From NCBI RefSeq assembly GCF_030272615.1, contig NC_081405.1:472304008-472368007 (forward strand): a DNA stretch of 64,000 nt. Reading direction: 5' to 3'. This stretch comes from Cryptomeria japonica (taxonomy: Eukaryota; Streptophyta; Pinopsida; Cupressales; Cupressaceae). The notes under the pieces were generated by a model. It made no database searches. It was not told the origin of the DNA and worked only from the letters and a program-made list of their open reading frames with translations. Shown here in pieces: positions 36,140 through 48,067 of the stretch. The translations under genes were made by a program, and so were the position numbers. How positions within the stretch are numbered: the first letter of the stretch is position 1; each line of letters opens with the position of its first letter.

Positions 36140-37962
36140 TTGAGCCCTATAGCCAATGCTTCATACTCTGCAGTATTATTGGTGCATGGAAATCTTAGTC
36201 TATATGATTTCGGAATTGTATGTCCTTGAGGTGTGATAAAAAATATTCCTGCACTTGATCCATATTGAGTATAAGAACCATCAAAGTACGATTCCCAAAA
36301 GTTTGTACTTATTGTCAAGATATTTGCATCAGGAAATTCGATGTGCAAAGGCATGCCATTTTGTAGAGGTGCATTAGCTAATTGATCAGTAATGACTTGT
36401 CCCTTGATGGCTTTCTGGTCAACATATTCTATGTCGAATTCACTTAGTATCATAACCCATTTGGCTAGTCTCCCTGTTAATGTTGACTTACTCAATAAAT
36501 ATTTGAGAGGATATATCTTTGCTATTAGTTTTACAGAATGAATCAACATATAATGTCGTAGCTTCTGAGTTGCAAATACAACTGCCAGACATATCTTTTC
36601 AATTGATGAATAATTTAACTCATATCCAACAAGTGTTCTGTTGATATAATAAACTGCTCTTTCTTTTCCTTCATCATCATGTTGAGCTATGAGAGCGCCT
36701 AATGATACACTTGTTGTTGAGACATAGAGTAACAAGGGTTTCCCTTTGGTTGGTGATATCAGTACTAGAGGACTCATAAGATATTCTTTTATTTGCAAGA
36801 AAGCTTCTTCACATGTTAGATCCCATTTGAATGGAACATTTTTATGTAGAAAATGGGTAAAGGGAAGACATCTATCGGCCAATTGTGACACAAATCTCCT
36901 GATTGATTGCAACCTTCCATGTAAAGATCGCAATTGACTTATGTTCTTAGGTGATTCCATCTCCATGATAGCTTTAACTTTTCCAGGATTGACTTCAATG
37001 CCACGAGCTGATATAATGTACCCAAGGAGTTTTCCAGAGGTTACCCCGAATGCACAATTCTTTGGATTTAATCTCAATTGATATCTGCCCAGCCTGTCAA
37101 AAATCTTGCCTAAAATGTTCAAATGTTCTTTTCTTGTGTGAGATTTTGCAAGTATGTCATCGACATAATCTTCCATAAATGTATACATCATGTCATGGAA
37201 AATTGTTGTCATAGCCCTTTGATAAGTCACTCTTGCATTCTTAAGCCCAAATGGCATAACATTCTAGCAGTATGTTCCCCATGCACAAGTGAAAGTTGTC
37301 TTCTCTTGATCTTCAGGTGCGATTCTTATTTGATTATATCCTGAGAAGCCATCCATTAATGAAAATATCTCATGCCTTGCTGACAAGTCTACTATGATAT
37401 CAATGTTTGGTAGTGGGAAATCATCTTTTGGACATGCTTTATTCAGATCTCTGTAATCTATGTAGATTCTTATGCTCTTATCTAATTTTGATACTGGTAC
37501 AATACTTGAAACCCATTCTGGATAAGCGACTAGTCTTATGAATCCCACTTCTAATAATTTCTTGAGCTCAGTTTTGACAAGGAGAGCAATATGTGGGTGC
37601 ATCTTTCTTAGCTTCTTCTTAACAGGTTTTGCTTTTAAATCCACATTAAGATGATGCATGATAAGATCTGGGTTTAGCCCTGGCATATCTGCATAAGACC
37701 AAGCAAAATTTATTTGTCGTTGCTTAAAGAATTCCATGTATTCTTTCCTCTCTTTTTTTGATAATGAGGCAGCAAAATGAAGTATTTTAGGATCCTTTGA
37801 TGTATCAATGTTTACTGCTTCTGTTGGTTCTATCAGGATAGCAGAGCTTTCTTGAAAATATGCAGGAAAAATGTCAGACTTTCCATCTTCTGACACCTCA
37901 AGGAGGTTTTCATCATCAGATACGCCCTTTATTTTCTCTTTTGATTGATCTAATGTTGCCAT
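36110..37962 (-). pseudogene. E3 reverse transcriptase and RNase H
   Basis: Ty3/gypsy reverse transcriptase: RKMHPHIALLVKTELKKLLE, IYIDYRDLNKACPKDDFPLP, LMDGFSGYNQI, a TAG stop in place of Trp after AWGTYC (37264; E1 has TGG), MPFGLKNA and the active site YVDDILAKS. RNase H of the retroviral type follows (LYVSTTSVSLGALIAQ), then the second, archaeal-like RNase H (YFDGSYTQYGSSAG, FPCTNNTAEYEAL). Dual RNase H is typical of Tat elements. The protein would copy element RNA into DNA in virus-like particles. Confidence 0.9.
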
Positions 37963-38034
37963 GAAATGGTTTTCAACAATAGGTCTCTTTCCTTGTTTTG
38001 TTTCACTTTTTTGACTGAAAAGTTTGGCATTTTC

Positions 38035-39159
38035 CTAACTATGAAAAACTTTACTTGAATCTGTAGTAGAAGATATCTTAGGTGGGATGGGTTCAATAGC
38101 GTTAAGGTACACAGCTAAGTCATGATCATTGAAAAAGATATTTAGTTCGGGGTTGTCTAAATTATCCCAATCAATTAGTTCAGGATGAAGAAGGGGTAAA
38201 TCATAATCACTGTCATCATTAGGTGTTTCAATGTTCATGACATAATGATCATAATTTATCAGAGAATAGGTATTGTCATAGATTGAGTATTTTTGAGGAT
38301 TGTCTTTCTCAAGAATTTTCGAATTAGTCTTAACAAGATTAATATTAGCATTTTGTAGTTCACACTCAAGTGGTTCTTCAATTGACGTTTGTCCCTTAAA
38401 TGAATGGATTATATCAACACACACGTCTTTGGTATTGCAAATTTCTTCCTGATTGACTCCATTTACAGTTTGGAGTTTATAGACTTGTGTACATGTTAAA
38501 GAGGATTCTTTTAATAGATTTTGTCTCCTTTCAAACTCATCTTCTTTTGGACTAATAGTTAATCCAACTTGACTATCTCTTATTTCTTCTATAGTTCTTG
38601 CATATCTGATTCTTGTTTGCACTTCTTGAGGCATTGTATCGCTGTTTTTGTCATTCTCTTTTCTTTTTACATACGCCTCTTTTCTCTGAATTCTGAGTTT
38701 CTCTTGTCTCTTTTCTAATTTTATCTTTTGTTCTGTAATGGACAACTCTTCTTTTGTAATGGCTGCTTGATCTTTATTGTGTTTGTTACTTGATGTAGTA
38801 GATAAAGCATCTGGTCCCCATTCATACTCATTGGAATCTGTTTCTGAATTCTGATCTAAGATTACTCCACTATACCATACTAGAATGTCGTATGGTGCAA
38901 AAAGTTCTCCGATTTCTGTCATTTTTGTTTTTACTGCTTCGGGAATATTCTGTTCAGATTTTTCTTTTGTTTGTATTTTTAGAACTTGTTGACAAGATTT
39001 TTCTTCACCTTTGATAGTAGTCTCTTCTTCTTTCTTTTCATGATCTTCTAACTTCTTTTGCTTATTGGCTACTGTTTTGGCTACTTGATGTAGCTTTTCT
39101 TGCCAATTGTGTCCTTGAGAAACTGATTTCTTTCTCCATTTTTGCTGTTGAGTATTGTG
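38035..39159 (-). pseudogene. E3 linker region of unknown function
   Basis: Same frame as gag-protease and pol. Opens with a Lys/Glu-rich stretch, then IGELFAPYDILVWYSGV, a charged probable coiled coil (EKRQEKLRIQRKEAYVKRKE), ARTIEEIRDSQVGLTISP, and an acidic region with DYDLPLLHPELIDWDNL. Homologous to 51342-52560 in E1. I do not recognise the domain. The stop at 38035 (TAG) replaces a Gln in E1. Confidence 0.6.
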
Positions 39160-42027
39160 TTACTTTTGATTAGACTTCAGATATCCTAACCCAGATTTAT
39201 CTTCTGTGGATTGTGAATGCGGACAAATAGGTTCTGAAATACCTTGATGTTGCTTACCAATTGGTCCTTTCCCTTCATATCCCATCTTTTGCATGATTTC
39301 ATATCCTTTGCCATATTGTTTTATGGGAATATTGACTTCTACTACTGTTGCTATAGTTTTATCTTCATCTTTGTATAACCAACCAAGAATATCCTTGTCT
39401 TCATTTTCTTCCTCAAGAGTTCCAACACTAACAAAGGTTCCCTTAAACATATGTTTTGATTTTTCTGATGATTTTGATTGAATATCTGTAGGTTTTCCAT
39501 ATGACTTAGGGGAAAGTGGAAAATTATTCAAAGAATATTTTCCCATTCCTTCATCATTTAAGTTGAGCTTTTCTTCAAAAGTTTCCCATAACTTTGCTTG
39601 AATTTCCTTGGTAGGATATACTGATTCTCTGTTATGTGGAACCGTGGTATCTTGTGTTGGCTTCAAATTGTTGCAATATTGACTGGAATCTGCAATTATA
39701 GTGATTTCTTTTCCTTTAGGAGGAAATTTTACACATTGATGATATGTAGAAGGAACTGCTTGCATCTTGTGAATCCAGGGTCTTCCCAGAGGAATGTTGT
39801 AGGAGAGATTTAAGTCTAAAACTTGACACAATGTATCCTTTTCCATAGGTCCTATCCTTATTGGTAGCATAACAGTTCCTTTAGAAGAACGTTCTGCTTC
39901 ATCGTAAGCCTTGATGGTTATTTTCTTTTTCGGGTCCACTGCATTCTTTGAATACCCCAAAGCTTTTATCAAAGTTAATGCACAAATGTTTAAACCAGCT
40001 CCTCCATCTATGAGTACACATTTGACACGAGTTTTATTAATGGAGACTTCAACACATAAAGGAGCATAGTGACGATGTTGTAAGGAGGCATCATCATTTT
40101 CAGAAAATGATAAGCAATGAGGACCTATAAGATGTCCTACCATATTTTGGAACTGATCTATATCCAAATCCTTTGATACCGTTGTTTCCACTAAAGTTTT
40201 CTCCAAAATTTCCTTATGCATAGGTGAAATCTTGAGAAGTTCCAAAATTGACATTTGAGCTGGTATTCGTTGTAATTGCTCTACTAAATTGTATTGTTGT
40301 GATGTGGATGTTGAGTCTTTTACTATACCTGGAAAGGTAACCTTTGCTTTGCTTCTTGTGATAACGTTGATTGGTTCTGAAGATGGATTTTCATTAACAA
40401 TTATCACATTTACTACATCATCGTATGTATAAGCGTAATTCACTTTGGCTTTCCCTTTGTCATTTTCCAATTGGGATGATTCACTTTTATCATAGTTTGG
40501 AAGTGGAGTTTTAAAAGTCAAGTGTGATTCATTTGTCTTATGGCTATCCACTGTAATGGTTCCATTATCAGTTAGATCTTGGATAATGTGTTTCAATCTT
40601 TGACAATCATTTGTTAGGTGTCCTTTATTTCGATGATAATTGCAAAAATGATTGTCATTCCACCAGTTTGGCTTGACTAGTGGTTCATAAATTCTTGCTT
40701 CGGGTAAAACAATCAATTTGTTAGCAAGCAAAGTTTTTAGAGTTGATTCTAAAGATTCTCCAATATTTGTGAATTTTCTCCAAGGATTAGAGAAAAAGGA
40801 CTTGACTTTCTTGTTTTCCAGATTGTTGTTGCTTGGGATTTGACTTGATAGATTGAAAATTGGTTGTTGTTGTTTTGCAGTATTGTTATCATCATTTCCT
40901 TCATTGTTGACATTCCTATTATTTGACCAAAACTTGGGTTTATCATTGTTGTTGTTGTTGTTGTTGTTACTGTATGAATTATTGTAAAGTTTTAGTTCTC
41001 CTTTCTTTACCATTGTGTTCTCTATTTTCAGACCATTTTCGATCATTTTGGCAAAAGAGGGAGGACATTGCATCCTTAGTTGATAACTCATTTCACTGAT
41101 AAGATTATCAATGAATATGTCCATTTTTTCTTGATCAGGTACATCTCGGGGATACCTATTAAACATTTGTTTCCATCGTTGTAAAAAGATCATAAAGGAT
41201 TCACCATTCTTTTGTTTAACATTGCAAAGATCTAGCATCGTTATTTCATTCCTTATATTGTAGGAATATTGTGAAATAAACCTATTCACAAGTTCTTCAA
41301 AGGATTTGATTCCAGATGGTAATCTTGAAAACCATTCCATTGATTGTCCATTTAAACTCCTAGGAAAAATACGCATAAGGTAAGTCTCATCATGAGCAAA
41401 TTCCATGCTCATAGTACAAAACTCCCTAATGTGATCTTGAGGATCAGATCTTCCATTGTATTTGTCATATTTAGGAATCTCGCAATGTTGTGGAAATGGT
41501 ATCATATTTAGCTTTTTATCAAAGGGATATGGACATATGTCTTCTAATGAATACTTCTTGGAACTTGTCCCATTTTGCATGTCTTGTATCTGCTGTTGTA
41601 GAGTTTGTATTTGTTGAGTAAAGTTTGAAAATGGATTATCCATATTGCTTCTTTTATCATTACGTTCTTTTCTTTTGTCATCCCTTTCTTTCCTTGTTTC
41701 TTCGCTACTTTCTTTGTTCATATCTTCATTGTTTTTCTCATCCGTGTTTTGGGTGTTACTTGTTTCCGCATCTTGTTTTATGCTTTCTATATTAAAGTCT
41801 TGTGGTAGTTTAGCTCCAGATTTTGCCAATATCAAGAGATATTTCTCTTTTTGTTTTGTGAATAATTTTTCCATTAGCCTATCAAATTTGAAATCTTGTT
41901 CAAGGTCTCTAATCATGCTATTGACAGCTTCTTCGTCGATAGCGGTAAATCCAAAAGTGGTATCTTCTTCCTCCATTTGTTGTTATTTTCTAAGTTGTTT
42001 GTATTGGGCTCTAGTCCAAGCTGGCAT
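39160..42027 (-). pseudogene. E3 gag, protease and G-patch
   Basis: The frame probably starts at ATG 42027 (MPAWTRAQYKQLRK); a TAA then precedes MEEED at 41976, from which 938 codons are open. Relative to 41976: Gag core about residues 155-330 (WFSRLPSGIKSFEELVNRF, FLQRWKQMFNRYP), an Asn run at 336-344, zinc knuckle C-x2-H-x4-H-x4-C at 445-458, protease with LIDGGAGLNI (Asp 657) and IPLGRPWIHKM (about 728), and a G-patch at about 890-932 (GYEIMQKMGYEGKGPIG). G-patch domains bind nucleic acid and occur after protease in betaretroviruses. TAA at 39160 ends the frame; the linker continues in the same frame. Confidence 0.9.
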
Positions 42028-44420
42028 GTGTTTATCTCAAAGTTGTCGAAAAATTCCCAAGGACAAGGTCAATAAGTAATTATTGGTTTAGGAAGATATG
42101 CTTTATTGATCTTACCACTATTGTTTGTTCGTTGGGATAAAGCATCTCTTTGTTGAAAAGCACGTCTTTGTAGAGTTTCACTGTCAAATTATGTACTGCA
42201 GCCACGTAAGTAGTGATGAATATGATGTAGGAATGTCCTATGTTTCAGTAAGATCTAATGATTGATATACATGAATCTTATTCTTTTCTGAGTAGCTTTG
42301 TAACTGGGTTTTCTTTTCTTAAGGTGATACTTAGAAGTCATATAAGCATTTGACAATTTACAAGTTTGATTCCAATGTTAGTGCAATTTTGGTTTCGATG
42401 TAACCTAGGTTCAAAATAGGAAAGATATATCCAAGATTAGGAACCTAGTATAGATTGATCAAGCTTCGTGATAGAGGTTTTGATTATCCTGATGAGAGTC
42501 TTGACAAGGATGTTGATTTTTGCACTTAAGATGTTTGAATCAATAGTTTGCTAAATGTTGATGTTTATAGAACCTTTTGGGAATAACCTATAGGATTAGC
42601 AACTTAGTTGTTTTGAGCTATCTTGAAAATACATGATGGTTTAGAGACAAACCTACTTCAAGGATTATTTTGATATCTTGATGTTTTGATACTTTGATTA
42701 TGAGTTGGTGCTTCAAGTGATGGAATGCTTTTTGTTTTATCCTTTTCAGAAATTTGTTGATTTTCAATCGCTTGTAGATGATAATTTTCTTCAATTTTTG
42801 ACCATTTGGAACATGTTATAGACATAGAAGACACAATTTTTAATAAATGAAAAACACAAGCAAGTACAAATCCCTATGGCAGGCTGAGACAATAGTTGTT
42901 GAATCTCACAGAGAGTTTCCCCTGAGGCTACGTTATTCAAAGTGGATATTTAAATGCTTGACCTCACTGGCTCCACCCTCAGTACTCACTTCTTCGGGGC
43001 AGCCAAGCACCAGTTTCCATGAAATCTCCTCATGGCAAACTTTATATCTCTACTAGGAACCATATGTGTGTGAGCCGCTTCAGAGGTCCGACCTCCTGCG
43101 CCAACAACTAGAAGGTTTTTTGGCAACTAGTACAAATAGTTTTTAGTAAAGGCTTCCGGTCATGTGGCCATACATGCGACACTTTCAGCTCTGTAAATAT
43201 AGAAGGTTCCCAACCTATAAAGGTTACGATCCATAGGGTTTATGGGGAAACATAGTGTCGGTATGAACTTATCAGCACATGTTGTTTGAACTTTTGTTAC
43301 AAACACAATTTATTTAGAGTGGATTGGAAGGAATCGGTATTAGCCCGTTTCCACTTTAGGTCGTTCCCCTCTCACTGGCCCCCTCAAGGCAACTCGGGAA
43401 GGCAGGCCCTCTACTAGATTAATTTCTTGAAAGTAAAGAAAGCGTAAAAGAGTGGGTTTGACTTTTTGATCACCCAGTTAAGGGAAGAGCATATACCTAC
43501 CACTTTCGAGACACGAAATACAATCGTTCTTTTTAACTTTTTCAAAGCAATTTGTTGGCTAGGTCCTATTTGGAGATGTTGCTCCAACAAGCATGGTGTT
43601 TATTTTAGCCCCACATAGCAAATGATTTTCTAAACTAGGAATTGGAAATCCTGGTCAACAAAATGAAAATCGTTGCAAAAAGTAACTTGCTTTGTAAGAA
43701 TGGACAAGTTGATTGTTCTTTTTAACTTGCAAAATATAAGATTGATTGTGCTTTTTACCTTTGCAAGAAAATAAAACATTTGTTGTTCTTTTTAAAGCCC
43801 AAGATTTGAAGTGTGAATGTCCTAACTTTGCAAAAAAAGTAAATGTTTGATTTGTTGTTCTTTTTACCTTGCAAATGTGATTATTTTTAGAGCCCAAAAA
43901 TAAGTGAGGTACTTTTTAGAACACCAAATTGAAAAATGAAGTTCTTTTTACCCAAAAGGAAGTATGAGTTCTTTTTAACCAACTTTGAAAAAGCTAGAAA
44001 AGAAATCACTAAATCCTAACTTAACTCCTCCAAATCTGAAAGAAACTGTTCGAAATCTGCAAAATAGTAAAAAGTTAGTGAAAAACCTTAGGTGGGCTTC
44101 CACAAGCCTAATGTCAAATTGGTTACAAACTTTTTGTCAAATGCGCTATCCTATGATTCAAAAGCGCTAACCTGCGTTACAAAAGCACCAACCTGTGTTA
44201 CAAAAGCACTAACCTGCATGACATATGCGCTAACCTATTGTACAAAAGCGCTGATTTTCTGACAAAAGTGCTAATCTACATGACATATGCGCTAACCTAT
44301 GATGCAAAAGCGCTAACCTATAATGCAAAAGCGCTATCAAAATTGACATATGCATGAATCTGCATTACAAATATGTTAATTTTATTTTTATGAGTTTTTT
44401 AAAGGTATATGCGAGGTCCT
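42028..44420 (-). other. E3 5' leader
   Basis: 2.4 kb between the primer binding site and gag, with no known protein domain. 42845-43450 is GC-richer and closely conserved in E1 (57190-57790), including GGTCGTTCCCCTCTCACTGG. 43700-43990 has diverged repeats of TTGTTCTTTTTA. A packaging, dimerisation or translation signal is possible but unproven. Confidence 0.7.
44137..44380 (-). repeat. Tandem GCGCTTTTG motif array in E3 leader
   Basis: About 12 units of 20-21 bp. In the sense (minus) direction each reads TTAGCGCTTTTG or TTAGCGCATATG. This is the motif seen in the PMD intron, in the same orientation relative to transcription. Confidence 0.85.
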
Positions 44421-44440
44421 GCCCCACGGTGGGCACCAAA
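44421..44440 (-). other. E3 primer binding site
   Basis: TTTGGTGCCCACCGTGGGGC on the minus strand, one base from the LTR end. Not the initiator-Met type; the primer tRNA was not identified. Confidence 0.7.
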
Positions 44441-44441
44441 A

Positions 44442-45622
44442 TGTGTGAGCTTGAATTTCATCCTTAGAATGTTACCTGTAATAAGTTAGTTTCACAAAAT
44501 ACAATAAAAATGCATACAGGAAATCCAAAATCTACCAATGAAACTACATGAAATACATACTAAAATAAAACATTATTTTACCTTCATGGCTTATGTCTCA
44601 TTGTGTCCTAACTCCACTATTCCTGGTTGCAGATGGTGTGCTCTCAGACAATGCATTGTTGGCTTCCAAGATGGCATATGAAGAATGGACTGATAACTTG
44701 TAGTTAACTGATAATATGATATGCAAAGCTACATGATTATGCTAAAATGACAATACTATATGATTATATTGCTAAAATGATATTTGCTATTTGCTTCAAA
44801 AACTCACGGATGCATAAGATTAGCCTGCAAAATGCACTTGAAGTCTCTTGAAGTCTCACTCTCTCTCAACTGAAGCTCTTGATTTTATAGACTTTGAGAG
44901 GATAAGATGATGTGGCTCAGATCAATGGTCTTGATCAGATCTGCAGATTTGAATGGCTGTGAGCAAAGGTGAAGGTTGAGAGAAAGGGGGAAGGAGAAGA
45001 CAAGTGTCACTCATTTCACCTTGACTGGGTTGCTGATTGAGGGAATCTAGGGATGTTTGGAGGAAATTTAGGCTTGGTAGGACAAGTGGACTCAAGTCCT
45101 TCCTAAGATGTAGGGGGTGTTGGAGAGAATATAGGAAATGGTTATGAAATATGTGTACGTACACAATTTTCATTAAGTTTGGAAGTTGAAGATAAATCAT
45201 GAATTAATATTTAAGGAATATTAATTTCTTTAGCCACATGTTTGATGAGTTGGCAAAGGGAAGATGAAGTGGAGATGGAGGGTGAGTTGGATAAGGGATT
45301 AAATAATTTAAGAATTATTTAATATTTGAGACTATAGGATAGGAGAATAACTATTAAATATTGGATATTTAATTGATTGGAGAAGATAATTAAATATTAG
45401 ATATTTAATTAACTTGGTTAGAGGAATAATTAAATATTAGATATTTAATTAATTAGAAGAATAGGATAAATGAATTAATTAATAAAATATTAATTAATAG
45501 AAAGACATGAAAATGAATTAAATCAATTAATCTTTTCAAATTAACTATTTAATAGACGAATAATTATTAAATAAATATCAAATATTTATTTAATTGCTCA
45601 TAGCCAATTTTAGGTGTATACA
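44442..45622 (-). mobile_element. E3 5' LTR
   Basis: 1181 bp, TG...CA, followed on the minus strand by the primer binding site. TATAAAA at 44889-44883 would drive the sense transcript. Confidence 0.95.
44883..44889 (-). promoter_or_regulatory. TATA box of E3 5' LTR
   Basis: CTATAAAATC on the minus strand; conserved at 28455-28449 and 18188-18182 in the other LTRs. Confidence 0.6.
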
Positions 45623-45627
45623 CAATC

Positions 45628-46600
45628 CATCATTCTGAATCTTTCAGAATATCAATAGTATATTTTTCTTGACTTAGAAAAATTTCATTGGATTTTTGCC
45701 ATACTTCTAACCCTAGGAAGTAATGCATTAGTCCTAAATCCTTCGTTTCAAATTCTGAGGCTAATTCTTTCTTACATCTTATGATTAGTTTATTTTCACC
45801 AGTGAGAAATAAATCATCCTCATACAAAACCAAAATAAGCATCTCATCATGATAAATTTTCAAGTAAATGTTAGCATCAACATCATTCTTGCAAAATCCT
45901 AAGCTTAGTAAGTACTTATCAATTCTTTCATACCAAGCACGAGGAGCCTGTTTGAGCCCATATAAGGCTTTCTTCAACCCGCAAACATGAGAATCTCTTT
46001 TATGGATTACATAACCTTCTGGTTGCTCAATATAGACTTCCTCCTCAATGAAACCATTGAGGAAGGTTGTCTTAAAGTCCATTTGATACAACTCCCAACC
46101 TTTGGCTGCAACAATAGCTATTATAGATCTAATAGAAGTATATCTAACAACAGGGGCAAAAGTTTCTTCATAATCTATTCCTTCCTTTTGAGAAAAACCA
46201 CGAGCTACAAACCTAGCTTTATATTTTTCAATACTACCATCAGCATTATGTTTAATTTTAAACAACCATTTAGAAGAAACAACAGACTTACCTTTGGGTC
46301 TGGGTACAATGTCCCAGACATCATTCTTGATGATAGACCCATACTCTTCATCCATGATTGATTTCCAAGCATGATGGGATATGGCTTCTTCGACATTATG
46401 AGGTTCAGACTCAATGATATTACACATCATGGAAATGTAGTTGGCGTGACTCTGGAGTCTCCTACTATCTCTAAAGGTTCCTCTAGGAGCAGCAAATCCT
46501 TCAGCATCTTGAATCGTGTTTCTTACCCAAAGTGGTCTCTTTTTGGAGACCATAATATCCTAAGGTATATCTGTAGAGTCCATGGGTTCTGCTGGGTCAT
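45628..46600 (-). pseudogene. E2 copia reverse transcriptase
   Basis: Conserved copia blocks: AWKSIMDEEYGSI, KWLFKIKHNADGSIEKYKARFVARGF in part, ETFAPVVRYTSIRSI, QMDFKTTFLNGFIEEEVYIEQP, GLKKALYGLKQAPRAWY and the active site LYEDDLFLTG, where copia normally has YVDD. The frame is lost just before the E3 insertion point, near DILK. Continues at 27982. Confidence 0.9.
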
Positions 46601-46637
46601 CCTAAACTTCTTGATCTGGAAGGTTATTGGACTCCTT

Positions 46638-48067
46638 CTATATCTTAGGGTTAGCATCAACTTTTGAATCTTGATTTTCAATCACCATATCATTATTATC
46701 AGATAATGAACCTTTAGATATTTTGAAAGCAGTATCTTTAAAAGTTACATCTCTACTTACCTCAGCATACCTTTGACCTGAAATGTAGATCCTGGAGGCT
46801 TTGGAAGATTCACTATATCCCACTAAGATGCCTTTCTTTCCAGAGGGATCCAACTTGGTTCATTTTTCTTTAGGCACATGAACATACACCGGGCTCCCGA
46901 ATAACCTTAGGTGGCTGATGTCAGGTTTTATTCCTGTAAAGGCTTCTTCAAGAGTTACATCCCTTAGAGCATGATGAGGACATCTATTCTGAATGTAAAT
47001 TGTTGTTTTGGATGCTTCCACCCATAGAAAAGGTTGCAGGTCTTGATCATGAATCATGGCTCTTGCAGCTTCAACAATGGTCTTGTTCTTTCTTTTAGCA
47101 ACTCCATTTTGTTGAGGATTGTAGAGAACACATAACTCCCTCTTAATTCTTGCCTTAACACAAAAATCATAGAAACTACCTGAGGTGTACTCACCTCCAT
47201 TGTCAAATCTTAAACATTTAATTCGATTCCCTTTAGTGTTTTCAACTAAGGCTTTGAATTCTTTAAATATGTTTAGGACTTCTTCAGACTCTTTAGATTT
47301 AAGAAAGTAAATCCATGTTTTCCTAGAGAAATCATCTATAAAGATAACATAATAAAGGAAGCTGCTAGGAGATGCTACAGACATAGGGCCACATAAATCT
47401 TAATGAATAAGTTCTAACTTTTCTTTAGCCCTACTGTTGCTTTTAAGAAAAGGGTTCTTTACATTCTTACCCATTGCACAACCTTTACAAGAATCATCAT
47501 GAGATAAACTAAGTTTAGGCATACCTTTAACCATTTTTCCGAGAGTGGGAAGAGCTTGAAAGTGTAGATGTCCAAGTCTTCTATGCCATAGCTCACAAGA
47601 TTCAGGGGCCTCATGAATGAGAGCTTGAATTGGATTAGCTGCAAGCTTATATAAACTATCACATCTATTTCCAATAACACGAGCGGTTTTGAAATTAGAT
47701 TTCTTAGACCAAGCAAGTACCTTCCCTTCAGAAAATGCTATTTGCAAACCCTTATCTTCTAAGGCAGAAATGGAAATAAGATTTCTTTTAATACCAGGTA
47801 CAAAAAGGATATCACAGAGTAGTAAGGAAATACCAGAATCTAGTTTTAAAGAGGTAGTGCCAGAGCCTTTTACCGAGTATCTAGCGTCATCACCGATTAC
47901 CACATGAAGGTTGGTATCTTTTTCAATCAGATATGAAAGATGCTCATGAAAACTTGAGATGTGTCTGGAGGCACCACTATCAATTATCCAAGTATTATTG
48001 TCTGTAGGGACATTGCTTAATAGAGCAGAAATGAGAAGATAATCCTCACTTTGTTCAACAACTTCAT
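46638..48067 (-). pseudogene. E2 copia protease and integrase
   Basis: Protease with WIIDSGASRHISSF (about 47960-47990) and FVPGIKRNLISISAL. Integrase: zinc domain HRRLGHLHF...CKGCAMGK, core with DLCGPMSV (first Asp; a stop precedes it at 47400), LRFDNGGEYTSG (second Asp), and NGVAKRKNKT where the catalytic Glu of NGVAERKN is Lys. It continues through LFGSPVYVHVPKEK, a stop, and GKKGILVGYSESSKA. Dead by stops and by the Glu change. Confidence 0.9.

Larger units (their letters stand above)
27988..45622 (-). mobile_element. E3: Tat-like Ty3/gypsy retrotransposon nested in E2
   Basis: Complete element of 17,635 bp with LTRs 27988-29188 (1201 bp) and 44442-45622 (1181 bp) and target duplication CAATC at 27983-27987 and 45623-45627. 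It splits E2 between reverse transcriptase and RNase H. Same family as E1: LTRs, leader, polyprotein and antisense PMD gene are all homologous. The LTRs differ at about 2% of positions by eye; their 20-bp length difference is two units of a 10-bp repeat. The coding frame carries several stops, so it was probably mobilised in trans or decayed after insertion. Confidence 0.95.

Noticed and set aside
40946-40968. (TTG)n microsatellite as a separate feature
   Set aside because: It encodes the Asn run of E3 Gag and is described there.
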